DNA of 64,000 nt from Lachnospiraceae bacterium JLR.KK008 (GTDB lineage Bacteria > Bacillota > Clostridia > Lachnospirales > Lachnospiraceae), in the NCBI GenBank assembly GCA_037015955.1, contig CP143548.1:3032001-3096000 (forward strand), in the 5' to 3' direction. A program made the translations under genes and the position numbers. This document shows, piece after piece, positions 24,868 to 34,045 of this stretch; within the stretch, counting starts at the first letter, position 1; the number at the start of each line of letters is the position of its first letter. The notes below the pieces were generated by a model, which worked only from the letters and a program-made list of their open reading frames with translations, made no database searches and was not told the DNA's origin.

Positions 24868-26997
24868 TCACAGAAATTGCAGGAAACCTCTTTTTTCTTT
24901 CTTTTTGTGTTTGAGTACAACAGCGGACGTAGGCGGCAATGTAATCGACACTTTTCCCGATCTTACCGGATAATAAACCGCTTTTGTCGTAAAACCACTC
25001 TGATCCGTCATAATCAGCTGCTCCAGGATCACTTCCTTTGGAATGCCGGCCTCCCATACGCTGATTTCTTTCTTTATTTCTGTCTCATTATTATTCAATA
25101 TGACAACAGACTGTTCCTCTTTTACGAATCTGCCATATGCGATCACATTGTAATCATCATGCAGTCTCAATAAAGACCCCCAGATAAATTCCGGGTTTTC
25201 CTTATGAATTCGTATCATCTGCCTGTGAAATTCAATCAGCTCTTTATCCTCATGCCCCCAGGGATAGGTGCGTCTGTTATCCGGGTCCGTAAATCCGCAT
25301 ACACCGGCTTCATCTCCATAGTAGATCGTAGGAGCTCCAATCCATGTCATCTGTAACAGTACCGCTTCCCGGAATACCGGTTTGCTGATTCCTTCATTGG
25401 CTGCCTCCGGCCCCAATGTATTCGTTCGTCCAACCTTGTGATTCGTCCTTGTCAAAAAGCGCGAATGGTCGTGATTGGACAGTTCATTCATGGCAACCTG
25501 CCAGGACGGCATCGTATAATCAACATTGTGATATTTCATAGTCTCCCAGAAGCTGAACGCATTTCCGTACAGATCCGCCCGATAATCATCACTGTGCTTC
25601 TGCATCCCGGTCAGGAACCAGGAAACCGGTTCCATAAAAGCATCATAATTCATGACGGAATCCCACTCATTTCCTCTCAGCCAGCTCTCCGGGCTTCCAT
25701 AATGCTCCGCCAGAATCAGCGCCTCGGGATTGACGCCTTTTACTGCCCTGCGAAACTCCTGCCAGAATTTGTGATTCTCTTCCGGGCTGTGGGCCAGATC
25801 CGCCGCCACATCCAGTCTCCAGCCATCCACACAATAAGGCGCTGATAACCATTTTTTCGCCACTCGTAAGACATAATCATATAGTTCTCTGGAACCTTCA
25901 TAATTCAGTTTCGGAAGCGTGTCATGGCCCCACCATCCATCATATGTATGATTGTAAGGCCACTTGTCTGTCTCATAAAAGCGAAAGTAATTCCGATATG
26001 GACTGTCCGGCGAAACATATGCGCCTTTTTCATACCCTTTAGCGTTTTCATAGATCCGCTCCCGGTCCATCCACTTGTTAAAGGAACCGCAATGATTGAA
26101 CACGCCATCAAGTATGACTTTCATTCCCCGCTTGTGGATTTCCTCCACAAGTTTTGCAAATAATCGATTGCTCGCTTCCAGATTTTCCTTATCTGTCACT
26201 CTTGTAATATAACGGCCTGCAAGCCTGTTTTCCCTTTCATGCGGCTGAAGCAATTCCCCCTCTTCTTTCACAATCTTTCCCAAATGGGGGTCAACATAAT
26301 CATAGTCCTGAATATCGTATTTATGATTGGAAGGAGAGACAAAAATGGGATTTAAATAGATCACATCTATCCCCAGATTTTCCAGATAATCGAGCTTATC
26401 GATAATTCCCTGCAAATCTCCGCCATAAAATCTACGCACATCCATACTGTCCGGATATGCATCCCAGTCTTCCGCTTTTACGACTGGTTCCCCGATATAC
26501 CGATATTCATTTGTCAGAACGTCATTAGAAGGATCTCCGTTATAAAAGCGGTCTGTAAATATCTGATACATAACCGCCCCTTTTGCCCAGGAAGGCGTTC
26601 GAAAGCCTGGATAGACGCGGAAGCAAAAGTGCTCCTCTGCGCTCTTTACCGCTCCCCGCATATCATAACAACAAATGATCTTTCCCGCTTTTATCTCAAA
26701 ATAATAGACTAACGGTTCATTCTCCAACTGTACTTTCACCGCATAGTAGTCAAACTGTTCATCTGATGACTCCAACATCATCAATTCCTTTTGTCCCTTA
26801 CAGACAAAATAAACTCTGTCAATATTTCTTCTTCCAGAACGAAATCTCACTGTGATTTCGTCGTAGGGCGCCGGTTCCTGGGGTATTACATAATTTTGTG
26901 TCGTATCACTAAAAAGCGCTTTTTTTCGAAATACCGGACGCATATTGGCAACATATTCCTGCTGCTGCTGCGCTTTCAGAAATCGGTCAAATTCCAT
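24868..26997 (-). CDS. GH13 neopullulanase/cyclomaltodextrinase-type glycosidase
   Basis: ~709 aa from the ATG at 26997, since AGGTGAG is well placed; GTG at 27003 is the alternative. The first ~120 residues form a beta-sandwich CBM34-like domain ('EITVRFRSGRRNIDRVYFV'), typical of neopullulanases. The catalytic barrel shows 'VILDGVFNHCG', 'DGWRLDVAADLAH', 'LILAEHYGSPESW' and 'MNELSNHDHSRF'. No signal peptide, so it is a cytosolic maltodextrin or cyclodextrin hydrolase. A C-terminal beta domain with 'VVILNNNETE' follows. The MCP gene downstream has its own promoter. Confidence 0.88.
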   Translation of the reverse strand: MEFDRFLKAQQQQEYVANMRPVFRKKALFSDTTQNYVIPQEPAPYDEITVRFRSGRRNIDRVYFVCKGQKELMMLESSDEQFDYYAVKVQLENEPLVYYFEIKAGKIICCYDMRGAVKSAEEHFCFRVYPGFRTPSWAKGAVMYQIFTDRFYNGDPSNDVLTNEYRYIGEPVVKAEDWDAYPDSMDVRRFYGGDLQGIIDKLDYLENLGIDVIYLNPIFVSPSNHKYDIQDYDYVDPHLGKIVKEEGELLQPHERENRLAGRYITRVTDKENLEASNRLFAKLVEEIHKRGMKVILDGVFNHCGSFNKWMDRERIYENAKGYEKGAYVSPDSPYRNYFRFYETDKWPYNHTYDGWWGHDTLPKLNYEGSRELYDYVLRVAKKWLSAPYCVDGWRLDVAADLAHSPEENHKFWQEFRRAVKGVNPEALILAEHYGSPESWLRGNEWDSVMNYDAFMEPVSWFLTGMQKHSDDYRADLYGNAFSFWETMKYHNVDYTMPSWQVAMNELSNHDHSRFLTRTNHKVGRTNTLGPEAANEGISKPVFREAVLLQMTWIGAPTIYYGDEAGVCGFTDPDNRRTYPWGHEDKELIEFHRQMIRIHKENPEFIWGSLLRLHDDYNVIAYGRFVKEEQSVVILNNNETEIKKEISVWEAGIPKEVILEQLIMTDQSGFTTKAVYYPVRSGKVSITLPPTSAVVLKHKKKEKRGFLQFL

Positions 26998-27003
26998 AAT
27001 CAC

Positions 27004-27231
27004 TCACCTTTCCTGTTTTTTCGCAGTCACCCGTGCCTGCTTTTCAGTCGCACTGCTTTACAATCGCAGTGCCGCGCAAAGCCGCTTCGCGTCTTTTCGC
27101 TCACGGGCTCTCGCCCTATGAAGAAACTCAGAGATACAGCCGCTTATGTGCAAGCACAACGCAGCTGTATCTCTGAGTTTCTTCGCACTGCTCATTGCTT
27201 ACGTGCATAGTATATCATAATTTTTGGTAGT
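27004..27231. other. Structured non-coding stretch upstream of the neopullulanase-type gene
   Basis: No credible gene. It holds a 7-bp hairpin (GCACTGC at 27050-27056 with GCAGTGC at 27066-27072), a strong 21-bp inverted repeat (see separate entry), and TCGCACTGCT present twice as a direct repeat (near 27048 and 27183). The shape resembles a small repeat element or an untranslated structured leader. Identity unknown. Confidence 0.5.
27120..27184. repeat. Perfect 21-bp inverted repeat
   Basis: Arms 27120-27140 and 27164-27184 are perfectly complementary (core AGAAACTCAGAGATACAGC), separated by 23 nt that itself contains GTGCAAGCAC. There is no T-run on either side, so it is not a plain terminator. 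Confidence 0.85.
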
Positions 27232-27265
27232 AAAAAAGACAGCATTTTAACTTGCTGTCTTTTTT
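27232..27265 (-). terminator. Rho-independent terminator after ftsH
   Basis: AAAAAAGACAGCA (27232-27244) pairs perfectly with TGCTGTCTTTTTT (27253-27265), giving a T-run on both strands. On the minus strand it lies about 160 bp after the ftsH stop codon. Confidence 0.8.
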
Positions 27266-27317
27266 AGAGAAGGTATTTCTTTCTTATGGGGTATAGCAAA
27301 AAACTATATAATGTATT

Positions 27318-27325
27318 GGGGGGGG
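27318..27325 (+). repeat. Intergenic poly-G tract (G8)
   Basis: Eight G in an AT-rich gap 100 bp after the ftsH stop. No reading frame or promoter spacing that it would control was found. Confidence 0.7.
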
Positions 27326-27426
27326 TTACAAATAGTATAATAGCAAAGGTCCCGCCAAATGTCTATACTCTCAATTCACAATTATACCAAAAACAGATGC
27401 TTATTTTTGGTAATATTGCATAATCC

Positions 27427-29229
27427 CTAGGCAAACAACTGCTCAAACTCGGTTCTGGAGATCTTTTCTTTCTCGATCAGCAAGTCTGCACATCTGTGCA
27501 GAATCTCATTATGCTCTTCGATGATTTGTTTTGCTTTCGCATAGCATTCATCTATAATCCGCTTGACCTCCACATCAATCTCATTGGCGACAACTTCGCT
27601 GTGACTCCTTGTATGTGCCAGATCCCGTCCGATAAACACTTCGTCGTCGTCATCATCGTAATTGATAAGACCGATACGTTCCGACATACCAAACCGGGTC
27701 ACCATCTTTCTCGCAACTTTTGTGGCCTTCTTGATGTCGCTGGAGGCGCCGGTTGTAATGTCCCCAAAGATCATTTCCTCGGCGATCCTGCCACCCAGGC
27801 TCACCATAATCTCCTGGATCATCCGGCCTTTTGTCATAAATACCTCATCCTTTTCCGGAAGCGGCATCGTATAGCCAGCCGCACCAATACCGGTCGGAAT
27901 AATAGAAACTGTATACACAGGCCCCACATCCGGCAGCACATGAAACAAGATCGCGTGACCTGCCTCGTGGAACGCCGTAATCTTCTTTTCCTTGTCCGAA
28001 ATGATACGGCTTTTCTTTTCCGAACCAATCCCGACTTTAATAAATGCTTTTTTAATATCGTCCTGTTTGACAAAACCTCTGTTATTTTTTGCAGCTACAA
28101 TCGCAGACTCATTCAACAGATTTTCCAGATCGGCCCCAGTAAATCCTGCCGTCGTCTGCGCGATCTGTTTCAAATCAACATCATCTGCAAGGGGTTTATT
28201 TTTGGCATGTACTTTCAGAATATCTTCCCTGCCGCCTACATCAGGCGAGCTGACCGTGATTTTCCTGTCAAACCGGCCTGGACGAAGGATCGCCGGGTCA
28301 AGAATGTCCACTCTGTTTGTCGCTGCCAAGACGATAATCCCTTCATTGACTCCAAATCCATCCATCTCCACAAGAAGCTGGTTCAGCGTCTGTTCTCTCT
28401 CGTCGTGGCCGCCGCCCATACCGGTTCCCCGACGTCTTGCCACAGCATCAATTTCATCGATAAACACGATACAGGGAGCATTCCTCTTCGCGTTTAAAAA
28501 CAGATCCCGGACACGGGATGCACCCACACCTACAAACATCTCCACAAAATCTGATCCTGAAATACTGAAAAAGGGAACATTGGCTTCCCCGGCTATGGCT
28601 TTTGCAAGCAACGTCTTACCGGTTCCCGGAGGTCCCTCCAACAAGACGCCTTTCGGTATCCTCGCGCCCACCTTCGTAAATTTAGCGGGTTCCCGTAAAA
28701 ATTCTATAATTTCTTCCAGCTCTTCCTTTTCTTCTTTCAGACCTGCAACGTCTTTCAGCGTGATTGTGCCCTCTCCCATGGAAAGTTTTGCCCGGCTCTT
28801 GCCGAAATTCATCATTTTCCCGTTGCCACCTGAATTTTGTGAATTCATCATCACAAAGAAAAAGACGCCGATAATCAGCACTACCAACATTGGCAGCATG
28901 TAAGTCATAAACCAGCTTTCTTTCGGAACATCACGCATAATCGGGTTGATTCCGTTCTCAGACAACAAACGCTCGATCTCTTTAACATCAGACACATATG
29001 CCACTCTCACGCTGCCGTCTGATAAAGCTACTTTTACTGCACCTGTGGGCGTCTCTTTATTTGGCTGTATTTCCACATGCGTGACCCGCCCGTTTTCCAG
29101 GTCTGCTGTCAGCTCCGCTTTTGTATAAACGTCCTGCTTTTCATTCAGCGTACTAATAAAAAAAGTCAATCCCAAAAGAATCAGTATGACAATAAAATAA
29201 GTATTCAGACTTCTGCTGTTTTTGTTCAA
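27427..29229 (-). CDS. ftsH: ATP-dependent zinc metalloprotease FtsH
   Basis: 600 aa membrane AAA+ protease that degrades misfolded and regulatory membrane proteins. An N-terminal helix (~10-26) and a second (~108-126, '[18 protein letters not shown]') bracket the extracytoplasmic domain. The AAA domain has '[15 protein letters not shown]' (Walker A), '[14 protein letters not shown]' (Walker B) and '[20 protein letters not shown]'. The zinc site is '[10 protein letters not shown]'. The start appears to be TTG at 29229, with GGAGG upstream. It follows hpt with a 34-bp gap, the order typical of Firmicutes (tilS-hpt-ftsH). Confidence 0.97.
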   Translation of the reverse strand: MNKNSRSLNTYFIVILILLGLTFFISTLNEKQDVYTKAELTADLENGRVTHVEIQPNKETPTGAVKVALSDGSVRVAYVSDVKEIERLLSENGINPIMRDVPKESWFMTYMLPMLVVLIIGVFFFVMMNSQNSGGNGKMMNFGKSRAKLSMGEGTITLKDVAGLKEEKEELEEIIEFLREPAKFTKVGARIPKGVLLEGPPGTGKTLLAKAIAGEANVPFFSISGSDFVEMFVGVGASRVRDLFLNAKRNAPCIVFIDEIDAVARRRGTGMGGGHDEREQTLNQLLVEMDGFGVNEGIIVLAATNRVDILDPAILRPGRFDRKITVSSPDVGGREDILKVHAKNKPLADDVDLKQIAQTTAGFTGADLENLLNESAIVAAKNNRGFVKQDDIKKAFIKVGIGSEKKSRIISDKEKKITAFHEAGHAILFHVLPDVGPVYTVSIIPTGIGAAGYTMPLPEKDEVFMTKGRMIQEIMVSLGGRIAEEMIFGDITTGASSDIKKATKVARKMVTRFGMSERIGLINYDDDDDEVFIGRDLAHTRSHSEVVANEIDVEVKRIIDECYAKAKQIIEEHNEILHRCADLLIEKEKISRTEFEQLFA

Positions 29230-29263
29230 TGCTTTTCCTCCCAGGAGTGAAGCGCCGCTTCCC

Positions 29264-29788
29264 TCAATCTAATTCTACAATACCAATGTATGGAAGATTC
29301 CTGTATTTTTGATCATAATCCAGTCCATACCCCACTACAAATTCATCCGGGATCTGGAATCCGGTATAGTCTACGTGAACATCCACCACCCTGCGTTCCG
29401 GCTTATCGAGCAGCGTGCACAGTGCAAGACTTTTCGGTCCCCGGTCTCTGAGCATTTCAATCAGATAACTGAGTGTCCTGCCGGAATCTACAATATCTTC
29501 TATAATTATGACTTCCTTATCTTTCAATGGCTCATCCAGATCTTTGACAATCTTGACAACACCGCTGGATTTCGTCGCACTGCCATAGCTGGAAACCGAC
29601 ATAAAGTCAAGAGATACCGGTATCGTGATCCTTTTGGCCAGCTCACACATAAAAAAGCTCCCGCCTTTTAAAACACACACGAGATGCACCTGCTTCCCCG
29701 CATAATCCCGGCTGATCTGCTCCCCGATCTCCTGGATCTTTTCATCAACTTCTTTCTCTGTCAACAGTACTCTGATCTTTTCCGCCAT
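29264..29788 (-). CDS. hpt: Hypoxanthine phosphoribosyltransferase
   Basis: 174 aa purine salvage enzyme converting hypoxanthine or guanine plus PRPP to IMP or GMP. The PRPP-binding motif 'EVIIIEDIVDSGRTLSYL' is present, as are 'CVLKGGSFFMCELAKR' and the C-terminal 'DEFVVGYGLDYDQKYRNLPYIG'. GGAGGAACTACAG precedes the ATG. Its first 44 bases overlap the end of tilS, implying translational coupling, as often seen in this conserved block. Confidence 0.96.
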   Translation of the reverse strand: MAEKIRVLLTEKEVDEKIQEIGEQISRDYAGKQVHLVCVLKGGSFFMCELAKRITIPVSLDFMSVSSYGSATKSSGVVKIVKDLDEPLKDKEVIIIEDIVDSGRTLSYLIEMLRDRGPKSLALCTLLDKPERRVVDVHVDYTGFQIPDEFVVGYGLDYDQKYRNLPYIGIVELD

Positions 29789-31178
29789 CTGTAGTTCCTC
29801 CTGTGACCTGTATCTGTAATACGGTCTTTGTCTCTTTGTCTACTTTATAATACTCACTGATCCGCTGTCCGACTACCCACAGGATATGATCTCCGTCTGC
29901 CAGGACAGGGATATGATCTCTTTGTGCTCTCGGTATCTTTTCTTCTATATAATATGCTTTCAGCGATTTTTTGCCGCCATTCGCATAGGCCTGCAGATAA
30001 TCGCCGGTTTGCCGCGTTCGGAGCATCAAAGATTTAATTATTTTATCATAATCAAACCATTTCGTATATGTTTTTACGGGAATAATTTGGCTTTTTTCAC
30101 AGGATAACAGACTGGCCTCAAACGCCATGCCCTGGTACCAGGTAACACCCGGAATAACAAGCTGTTTTTTATCCCCCTGGTCATCTGCTCTCTCAACAGT
30201 TTCGCCGCAGGTAAGCCGCACTTTGTCATATTCCCGATAAACGGCCATACCGCCCGGAAGCTGCACACTCGCGTTCCCATCTCTGTAAAACATCTGTAAT
30301 AACATGCTTACATGCACTGCCGTGATATTTTTTCTGCTGCCCACGACATCCTCCATTGCCAGCAGCAACATTTGCTTTTGCAGGAAAGGGTCTTCTCTCA
30401 TGAAAACTGCCACATCCAGTATGATTTCCCGCTGTAAATACTTCGCGCATCCTGAAAGTGCCTTGCCTGCACTCTCACGGATAAACGTTTCCGCCTCCCC
30501 TGCTATAATGCTGGTTTCATATATATGGGACACCGCTCTTTCACAGATCTCTTTTTGGGCATAGGATACGATATGATGCCGGATTCGGTTTCTTGTATAA
30601 GTATCCTCGCTATTTGTTTTATCTATACAATAGGCAATCTGATTTTTTCCAAGAAATTCCTCAATTTCCTCCCGGGTCGCACACAGAAGCGGTCTTATGA
30701 TATTTCCCCGCACCGCCCGGATACCCGACAGACCCGCAATCCCTGTCCCTCTAAACAGGTGGAACAATACCGTCTCCGCATTATCATTCTGATTATGAGC
30801 GACTGCGATCTTGCCATCCGGCGCGCCTGCCCCTGCAAGAACATCCGCAAATGCCCCATAGCGGACAATGCGCCCCGCCTCCTCCGTGGAAATATGCTGT
30901 ACTCTGGCATATTCTTCCACGTTTTCTTCTATATAATAGTAGGGACAATTCCACTGCCTGCACAGCGTCTCGACATATGCAGCGTCTTCCTCTGCTTCCT
31001 TTCTTATTTTATGGTTGATATGGACAGCCAGCAGCTGAAACGGAATGCGCTCTCTTATTTTAAGTAATACAAAGAGAAGGCAGACAGAATCTGCCCCTCC
31101 CGAAATGCCAGCCACGACCGTATCGTCCGACTTCAACATATGATTGTCTCTGATAAAATTTTCCACCTTTGTGATCAT
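29745..31178 (-). CDS. tilS: tRNA(Ile)-lysidine synthase
   Basis: ~477 aa enzyme that attaches lysine to C34 of the CAU-anticodon tRNA(Ile), changing its reading from AUG to AUA. The PP-loop 'VVAGISGGADSVCLLFVLL' lies ~20 residues after the ATG at 31178; a longer in-frame start at 31247 would overlap the SpoIIE gene. 'AVHINHKIRKEAEEDA' and 'AVAHNQNDNAETVLFHLFRG' are TilS signatures, and the C-terminal substrate-binding domain is present ('MLRTRQTGDYLQ'). No strong ribosome site, so coupling to the upstream gene is likely. Confidence 0.94.
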   Translation of the reverse strand: MITKVENFIRDNHMLKSDDTVVAGISGGADSVCLLFVLLKIRERIPFQLLAVHINHKIRKEAEEDAAYVETLCRQWNCPYYYIEENVEEYARVQHISTEEAGRIVRYGAFADVLAGAGAPDGKIAVAHNQNDNAETVLFHLFRGTGIAGLSGIRAVRGNIIRPLLCATREEIEEFLGKNQIAYCIDKTNSEDTYTRNRIRHHIVSYAQKEICERAVSHIYETSIIAGEAETFIRESAGKALSGCAKYLQREIILDVAVFMREDPFLQKQMLLLAMEDVVGSRKNITAVHVSMLLQMFYRDGNASVQLPGGMAVYREYDKVRLTCGETVERADDQGDKKQLVIPGVTWYQGMAFEASLLSCEKSQIIPVKTYTKWFDYDKIIKSLMLRTRQTGDYLQAYANGGKKSLKAYYIEEKIPRAQRDHIPVLADGDHILWVVGQRISEYYKVDKETKTVLQIQVTGGTTDGGKDQSTVDRERS

Positions 31179-31218
31179 AGCATAACTATAATCAATTTCA
31201 AATAAAAAATCAACCCAT

Positions 31219-32406
31219 CTACAGGCTCGCATTTTCCCAAATGCCAAGAGTCAGCACCGTCATGTCATCCTGTATCTTCCCTTTTGTCCTGTGCAGGACA
31301 AACCGTAAGATATAATTGGCCATTTCCTGTGGATTTTGTACATCCATCTGGCTCAAAACTTCCCGGAACAGATCTTCGTTTCCCACGCCGTCTATGATGC
31401 CATCAGACACCATGATGATGAAGTCTCCATCCCGCAGCCGACATACCTGCTTGTCCACTTCCATCTTATGAAAAATGCCTAGCGGCAGATTATCAGCGGC
31501 TATCTGTTCCACTATATCATCCTGCTTAATATAAGTATAAGAAGAGCCTATTTTCATCATTTCGCACTCTCCTGTATACAGATTAATGTCGCAAATATCG
31601 AGCGTCGACATATTTTCTTCCTCACAGCGGGCAACGAGTACTCCATTGATCATTTCCACTGCCACTTCTTTTGAAAAGCCACTTTCCAGCAGTTTTTCCA
31701 GCAGGTCAATCACCGTCTCACTGTCCCCCATTGCCTTTTCTCCGGAGCCCATGCCATCTGACAGCGCCATCGTAATGCCGCCGTTGCCTTTTTCAATAAA
31801 ACAATAGGTGTCCCCGGATACCTTCTCATTCTCTCTCGTGGCTTTCGCCGCCCCTGTCAGCACATTAAAGGAAGGCTCCTCTTCAAACAGGATCATCTCA
31901 TACTCTTTCGAGAGGAAAAACAGGCTGTCTTTTTCCGGCAGCAGTTTTCTCTTAAACAAAAATGACAAAAGTTCTGCCGCATCTTCCGCAGTCATCACAT
32001 GTCTGTCATCGACACATAATTCGACGGCCAGCTTCAGACCGCTCTCGTCCTCTTCCGCCTGGTAAATTTCTCTGACCAGTATACCATTTTCCTTACAGGC
32101 ATGGACGATCTTTTTCTGTTCCTTCGCCTTTAGCGGATAAAAGTGATAGGTTTCTTCCGCCATCGTCCTTATAATACGGGCGACTTCTTTGAGATTGTCT
32201 GCCAATATCTCACGGTCTTCCAGTAATCTTTTTTTGAACAGGCTTGTCTCTCTGTCCGACATCTCTCCTTCATCCGTTTCTCCTCTATATGTAAATGTTT
32301 TTGCTAAAACATGAAACGAGTCCGCATAGCCAAGTAATTTTTTCCTTCCATAAGCAGGAAGCAGAACGTCCTGCGTCCGCACGCCTATCGCATTTGCCTT
32401 TCTCAT
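31219..32406 (-). CDS. spoIIE: SpoIIE-type PP2C serine phosphatase, short form without membrane domain
   Basis: 395 aa. In B. subtilis, SpoIIE (about 830 aa) dephosphorylates SpoIIAA to activate sigma-F in the forespore. Here the C-terminal PP2C domain is complete ('ATRENEKVSGDTYCF', 'ALSDGMGSGEKA', 'FIIMVSDGIIDGVGNED', 'DDMTVLTLGIW'), preceded by ~180 residues matching the central domain. The N-terminal multi-spanning membrane part is absent: the upstream gap has stops and a terminator. The gene context (divIC upstream, tilS downstream) is the standard one, so this is the true orthologue. Confidence 0.88.
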   Translation of the reverse strand: MRKANAIGVRTQDVLLPAYGRKKLLGYADSFHVLAKTFTYRGETDEGEMSDRETSLFKKRLLEDREILADNLKEVARIIRTMAEETYHFYPLKAKEQKKIVHACKENGILVREIYQAEEDESGLKLAVELCVDDRHVMTAEDAAELLSFLFKRKLLPEKDSLFFLSKEYEMILFEEEPSFNVLTGAAKATRENEKVSGDTYCFIEKGNGGITMALSDGMGSGEKAMGDSETVIDLLEKLLESGFSKEVAVEMINGVLVARCEEENMSTLDICDINLYTGECEMMKIGSSYTYIKQDDIVEQIAADNLPLGIFHKMEVDKQVCRLRDGDFIIMVSDGIIDGVGNEDLFREVLSQMDVQNPQEMANYILRFVLHRTKGKIQDDMTVLTLGIWENASL

Positions 32407-32465
32407 TTTACAATGTCCCTTCCTTTTATAAAGCAGTTAATTCCTCTGCCCTCTGTTAAGAATAC

Positions 32466-32498
32466 AGTATAGCAAATGCAGCCCGCATAGTTTGTCAT
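32466..32498 (-). promoter_or_regulatory. Candidate Spo0A-type promoter of spoIIE with 21-bp spacer
   Basis: On the minus strand, ATGACA (32498-32493) and TATACT (32471-32466) are 21 bp apart. Unusually long -35/-10 spacing is known for the Spo0A-activated, sigma-A-dependent spoIIE and spoIIG promoters of B. subtilis. The plus-strand TTTGTCATA over the -35 partly matches a 0A box. Confidence 0.5.
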
Positions 32499-32533
32499 AA
32501 TATGAATCGCATCCGGTCTTTTTTCAGACAAAA

Positions 32534-32571
32534 AAATGCGAACCATGAATCTTTCGATCCGGTCCGCATTT
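32534..32571 (-). terminator. Rho-independent terminator after divIC
   Basis: AAATGCGAACC (32534-32544) pairs with GGTCCGCATTT (32561-32571), one G-U pair. A T-run follows on the minus strand. The stem overlaps the divIC stop codon and isolates spoIIE from the upstream operon. Confidence 0.8.
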
Positions 32572-32878
32572 AATTTTTTTCTTTAAAAATGATCTCCCCG
32601 TCATATACAAGGCCGAGCTTGTCTTTTGCCACTTCCTCCGCATATTTTTTCGTCTTTGTATATTTACGGAATTCTTCGATCTCTTCCGTTCTCTTCTGCT
32701 CCTGCAGAATCTGCTCTTCCAATGCGATCTCTTTTGCCGCATACAGTTTTTGTTTATTATAAAGTTCGATACTTCTGATCCCGACTACAAGAAGAAGCAT
32801 CAACACCGCAACTGTCACGAGAAACATACCAAGGCGATTCTGTCTTTTTCTGCGGAAGGCCAGTCTTCTCTTTACCAT
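32570..32878 (-). CDS. divIC: Septum formation initiator DivIC/FtsL family
   Basis: 102 aa bitopic divisome protein. A basic N-terminus ('KRRLAFRRKRQNRLG') precedes one membrane helix (~18-38), then an extracellular coiled coil ('KEIALEEQILQEQKRTEEIEE') and the conserved 'AEEVAKDKLGLVYDGEIIF' end. GGAGAATGCGTT precedes the ATG. It lies after yabP-yabQ, the standard position of divIC in Clostridia and Bacilli, and acts with FtsL/DivIB in septal wall synthesis. Confidence 0.9.
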   Translation of the reverse strand: MVKRRLAFRRKRQNRLGMFLVTVAVLMLLLVVGIRSIELYNKQKLYAAKEIALEEQILQEQKRTEEIEEFRKYTKTKKYAEEVAKDKLGLVYDGEIIFKEKN

Positions 32879-32901
32879 AACGCATTCTCCTATTGCTTCC
32901 T

Positions 32902-33390
32902 TTAATGTTTATATAAAATCATTCTAAGCTTTTTTTTACCGAGCGTCAACTTCTTCTTCACCTTAGAAGTTCCCGCCCTCAAGCGGCTTCGAGATTGTTT
33001 CCCCTGCCATTCGAGCCGCTTTTTTATGAATTTTAACGGACGCAGTATCAGTCTGATCAGTTTTCCCATGATGTGCAGTACCTTTATTAATAGAAGAGAG
33101 ACATACTTTACAAACAGAAAGCCGATCGTTATCTTGTATAAAAACATACCTGCCATGGCTCCTGCTACTGCAAACCAGCGGAGCGTGCCGTTATTTTCTC
33201 TGATCAGCATACCAAAAATGATCAGAGAGCAGGCTGTCCAGTACAGGAAATCTTCCACGGAAACCGCCAGAATGTTGTGGCGAATCATTCTCCGCAAAAT
33301 GCGCAGTATATCGTATAAAACAGTAATCAATATACCCATGAGAAAAGAATGGAACAGAAAATAAATCTCCAGTGTAATATCAGGACTCAT
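32902..33390 (-). CDS. yabQ: Spore cortex biosynthesis protein YabQ
   Basis: 162 aa membrane protein of the sporulation YabQ family, needed in B. subtilis for spore cortex formation. Helices at ~8-28, ~48-62 and ~70-100 ('WFAVAGAMAGMFLYKITIGFLFV') and a basic C-terminal tail. The N-terminal 'YFLFHSFLMGILITVLYDILRILRR' is characteristic. It begins 7 bp after yabP and is probably transcribed in the mother cell (sigma-E) by analogy. Confidence 0.88.
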   Translation of the reverse strand: MSPDITLEIYFLFHSFLMGILITVLYDILRILRRMIRHNILAVSVEDFLYWTACSLIIFGMLIRENNGTLRWFAVAGAMAGMFLYKITIGFLFVKYVSLLLIKVLHIMGKLIRLILRPLKFIKKRLEWQGKQSRSRLRAGTSKVKKKLTLGKKKLRMILYKH

Positions 33391-33397
33391 ATTCCAC

Positions 33398-33703
33398 CTA
33401 CTTAAACAGTTTTGCTAAAAAAGATTCCCCTGACTTCCCATATCCTCCGCTTTCCGAATAGGTCAGACTGTCAACCTTTCCCTCAATATCCACTTCCCCT
33501 TTATCAAGACTCAAACGGTTTACATGCAGGTCGCTCCCTTTGATCATCAGCATCCCCTGATCTGTCTCCAACAGGATCTCGTTCAGATCAAAGGACAGCA
33601 CATCCACCACCCCGTTCAAATTACAGATATTTCGATTGGTAAGCATACATTTATGCTGTTTTTGCTTGTTGTTGATCAAATCCTCCATGAAAAAAGCCCC
33701 CAT
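33398..33703 (-). CDS. yabP: Sporulation protein YabP
   Basis: 101 aa YabP/YqfC family protein. 'HKCMLTNRNICNLNGVVDVLSFD' (the family's fingerprint), 'ILLETDQGMLMIKGSDLHVNRL' and 'GEVDIEGKVDSLTY' are all present. Start at 33703 or, less likely, 33688. Works with YabQ at the outer forespore membrane during cortex assembly. Confidence 0.9.
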   Translation of the reverse strand: MGAFFMEDLINNKQKQHKCMLTNRNICNLNGVVDVLSFDLNEILLETDQGMLMIKGSDLHVNRLSLDKGEVDIEGKVDSLTYSESGGYGKSGESFLAKLFK

Positions 33704-33781
33704 TTCATTCCTGATACATTGTATGACGGAATGTTCAGACTTATGTCTGAAAACGGGGACTTTGTCCTGTTCTTATTCGTT

Positions 33782-34021
33782 TTACAGGTAGCGGTACAAC
33801 TGCGCTGCCTCTTCTTTCTTCACTGTCTCCTGGACATTCAGCACTTCCACTTTCACATCTTTGTTGCCGAACTGAATCGTCAGAATATCGCCAGCCTTTA
33901 CATTGGCAGATGCCTTTGCCGGCTTGTCATTGATCAAAACCCTGCCTGCATCACATGCCTCGTTGGCCACCGTGCGCCGCTTGATCAGACGGGACACCTT
34001 CAAATATTTGTCAAGTCTCAT
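33782..34021 (-). CDS. rqcP: S4-domain RNA-binding protein RqcP
   Basis: 79 aa, essentially one S4 domain ('MRLDKYLKVSRLIKRRTVANEACDAG', shortened: RLDKYLKVSRLIKRR) and a short tail. This is the YlmH/Hsp15-like protein RqcP, which helps RqcH add alanine tails to nascent chains stalled on 50S subunits. Its position between hup and yabP is conserved in Firmicutes. GAGGCGAGACCACA precedes the ATG. Confidence 0.92.
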   Translation of the reverse strand: MRLDKYLKVSRLIKRRTVANEACDAGRVLINDKPAKASANVKAGDILTIQFGNKDVKVEVLNVQETVKKEEAAQLYRYL

Positions 34022-34045
34022 TGTGGTCTCGCCTCTGTAATTATC

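Noticed and set aside
27496-28903. Two long plus-strand frames opposite ftsH
   Set aside because: Antisense shadows of a well conserved protease; no ribosome sites.
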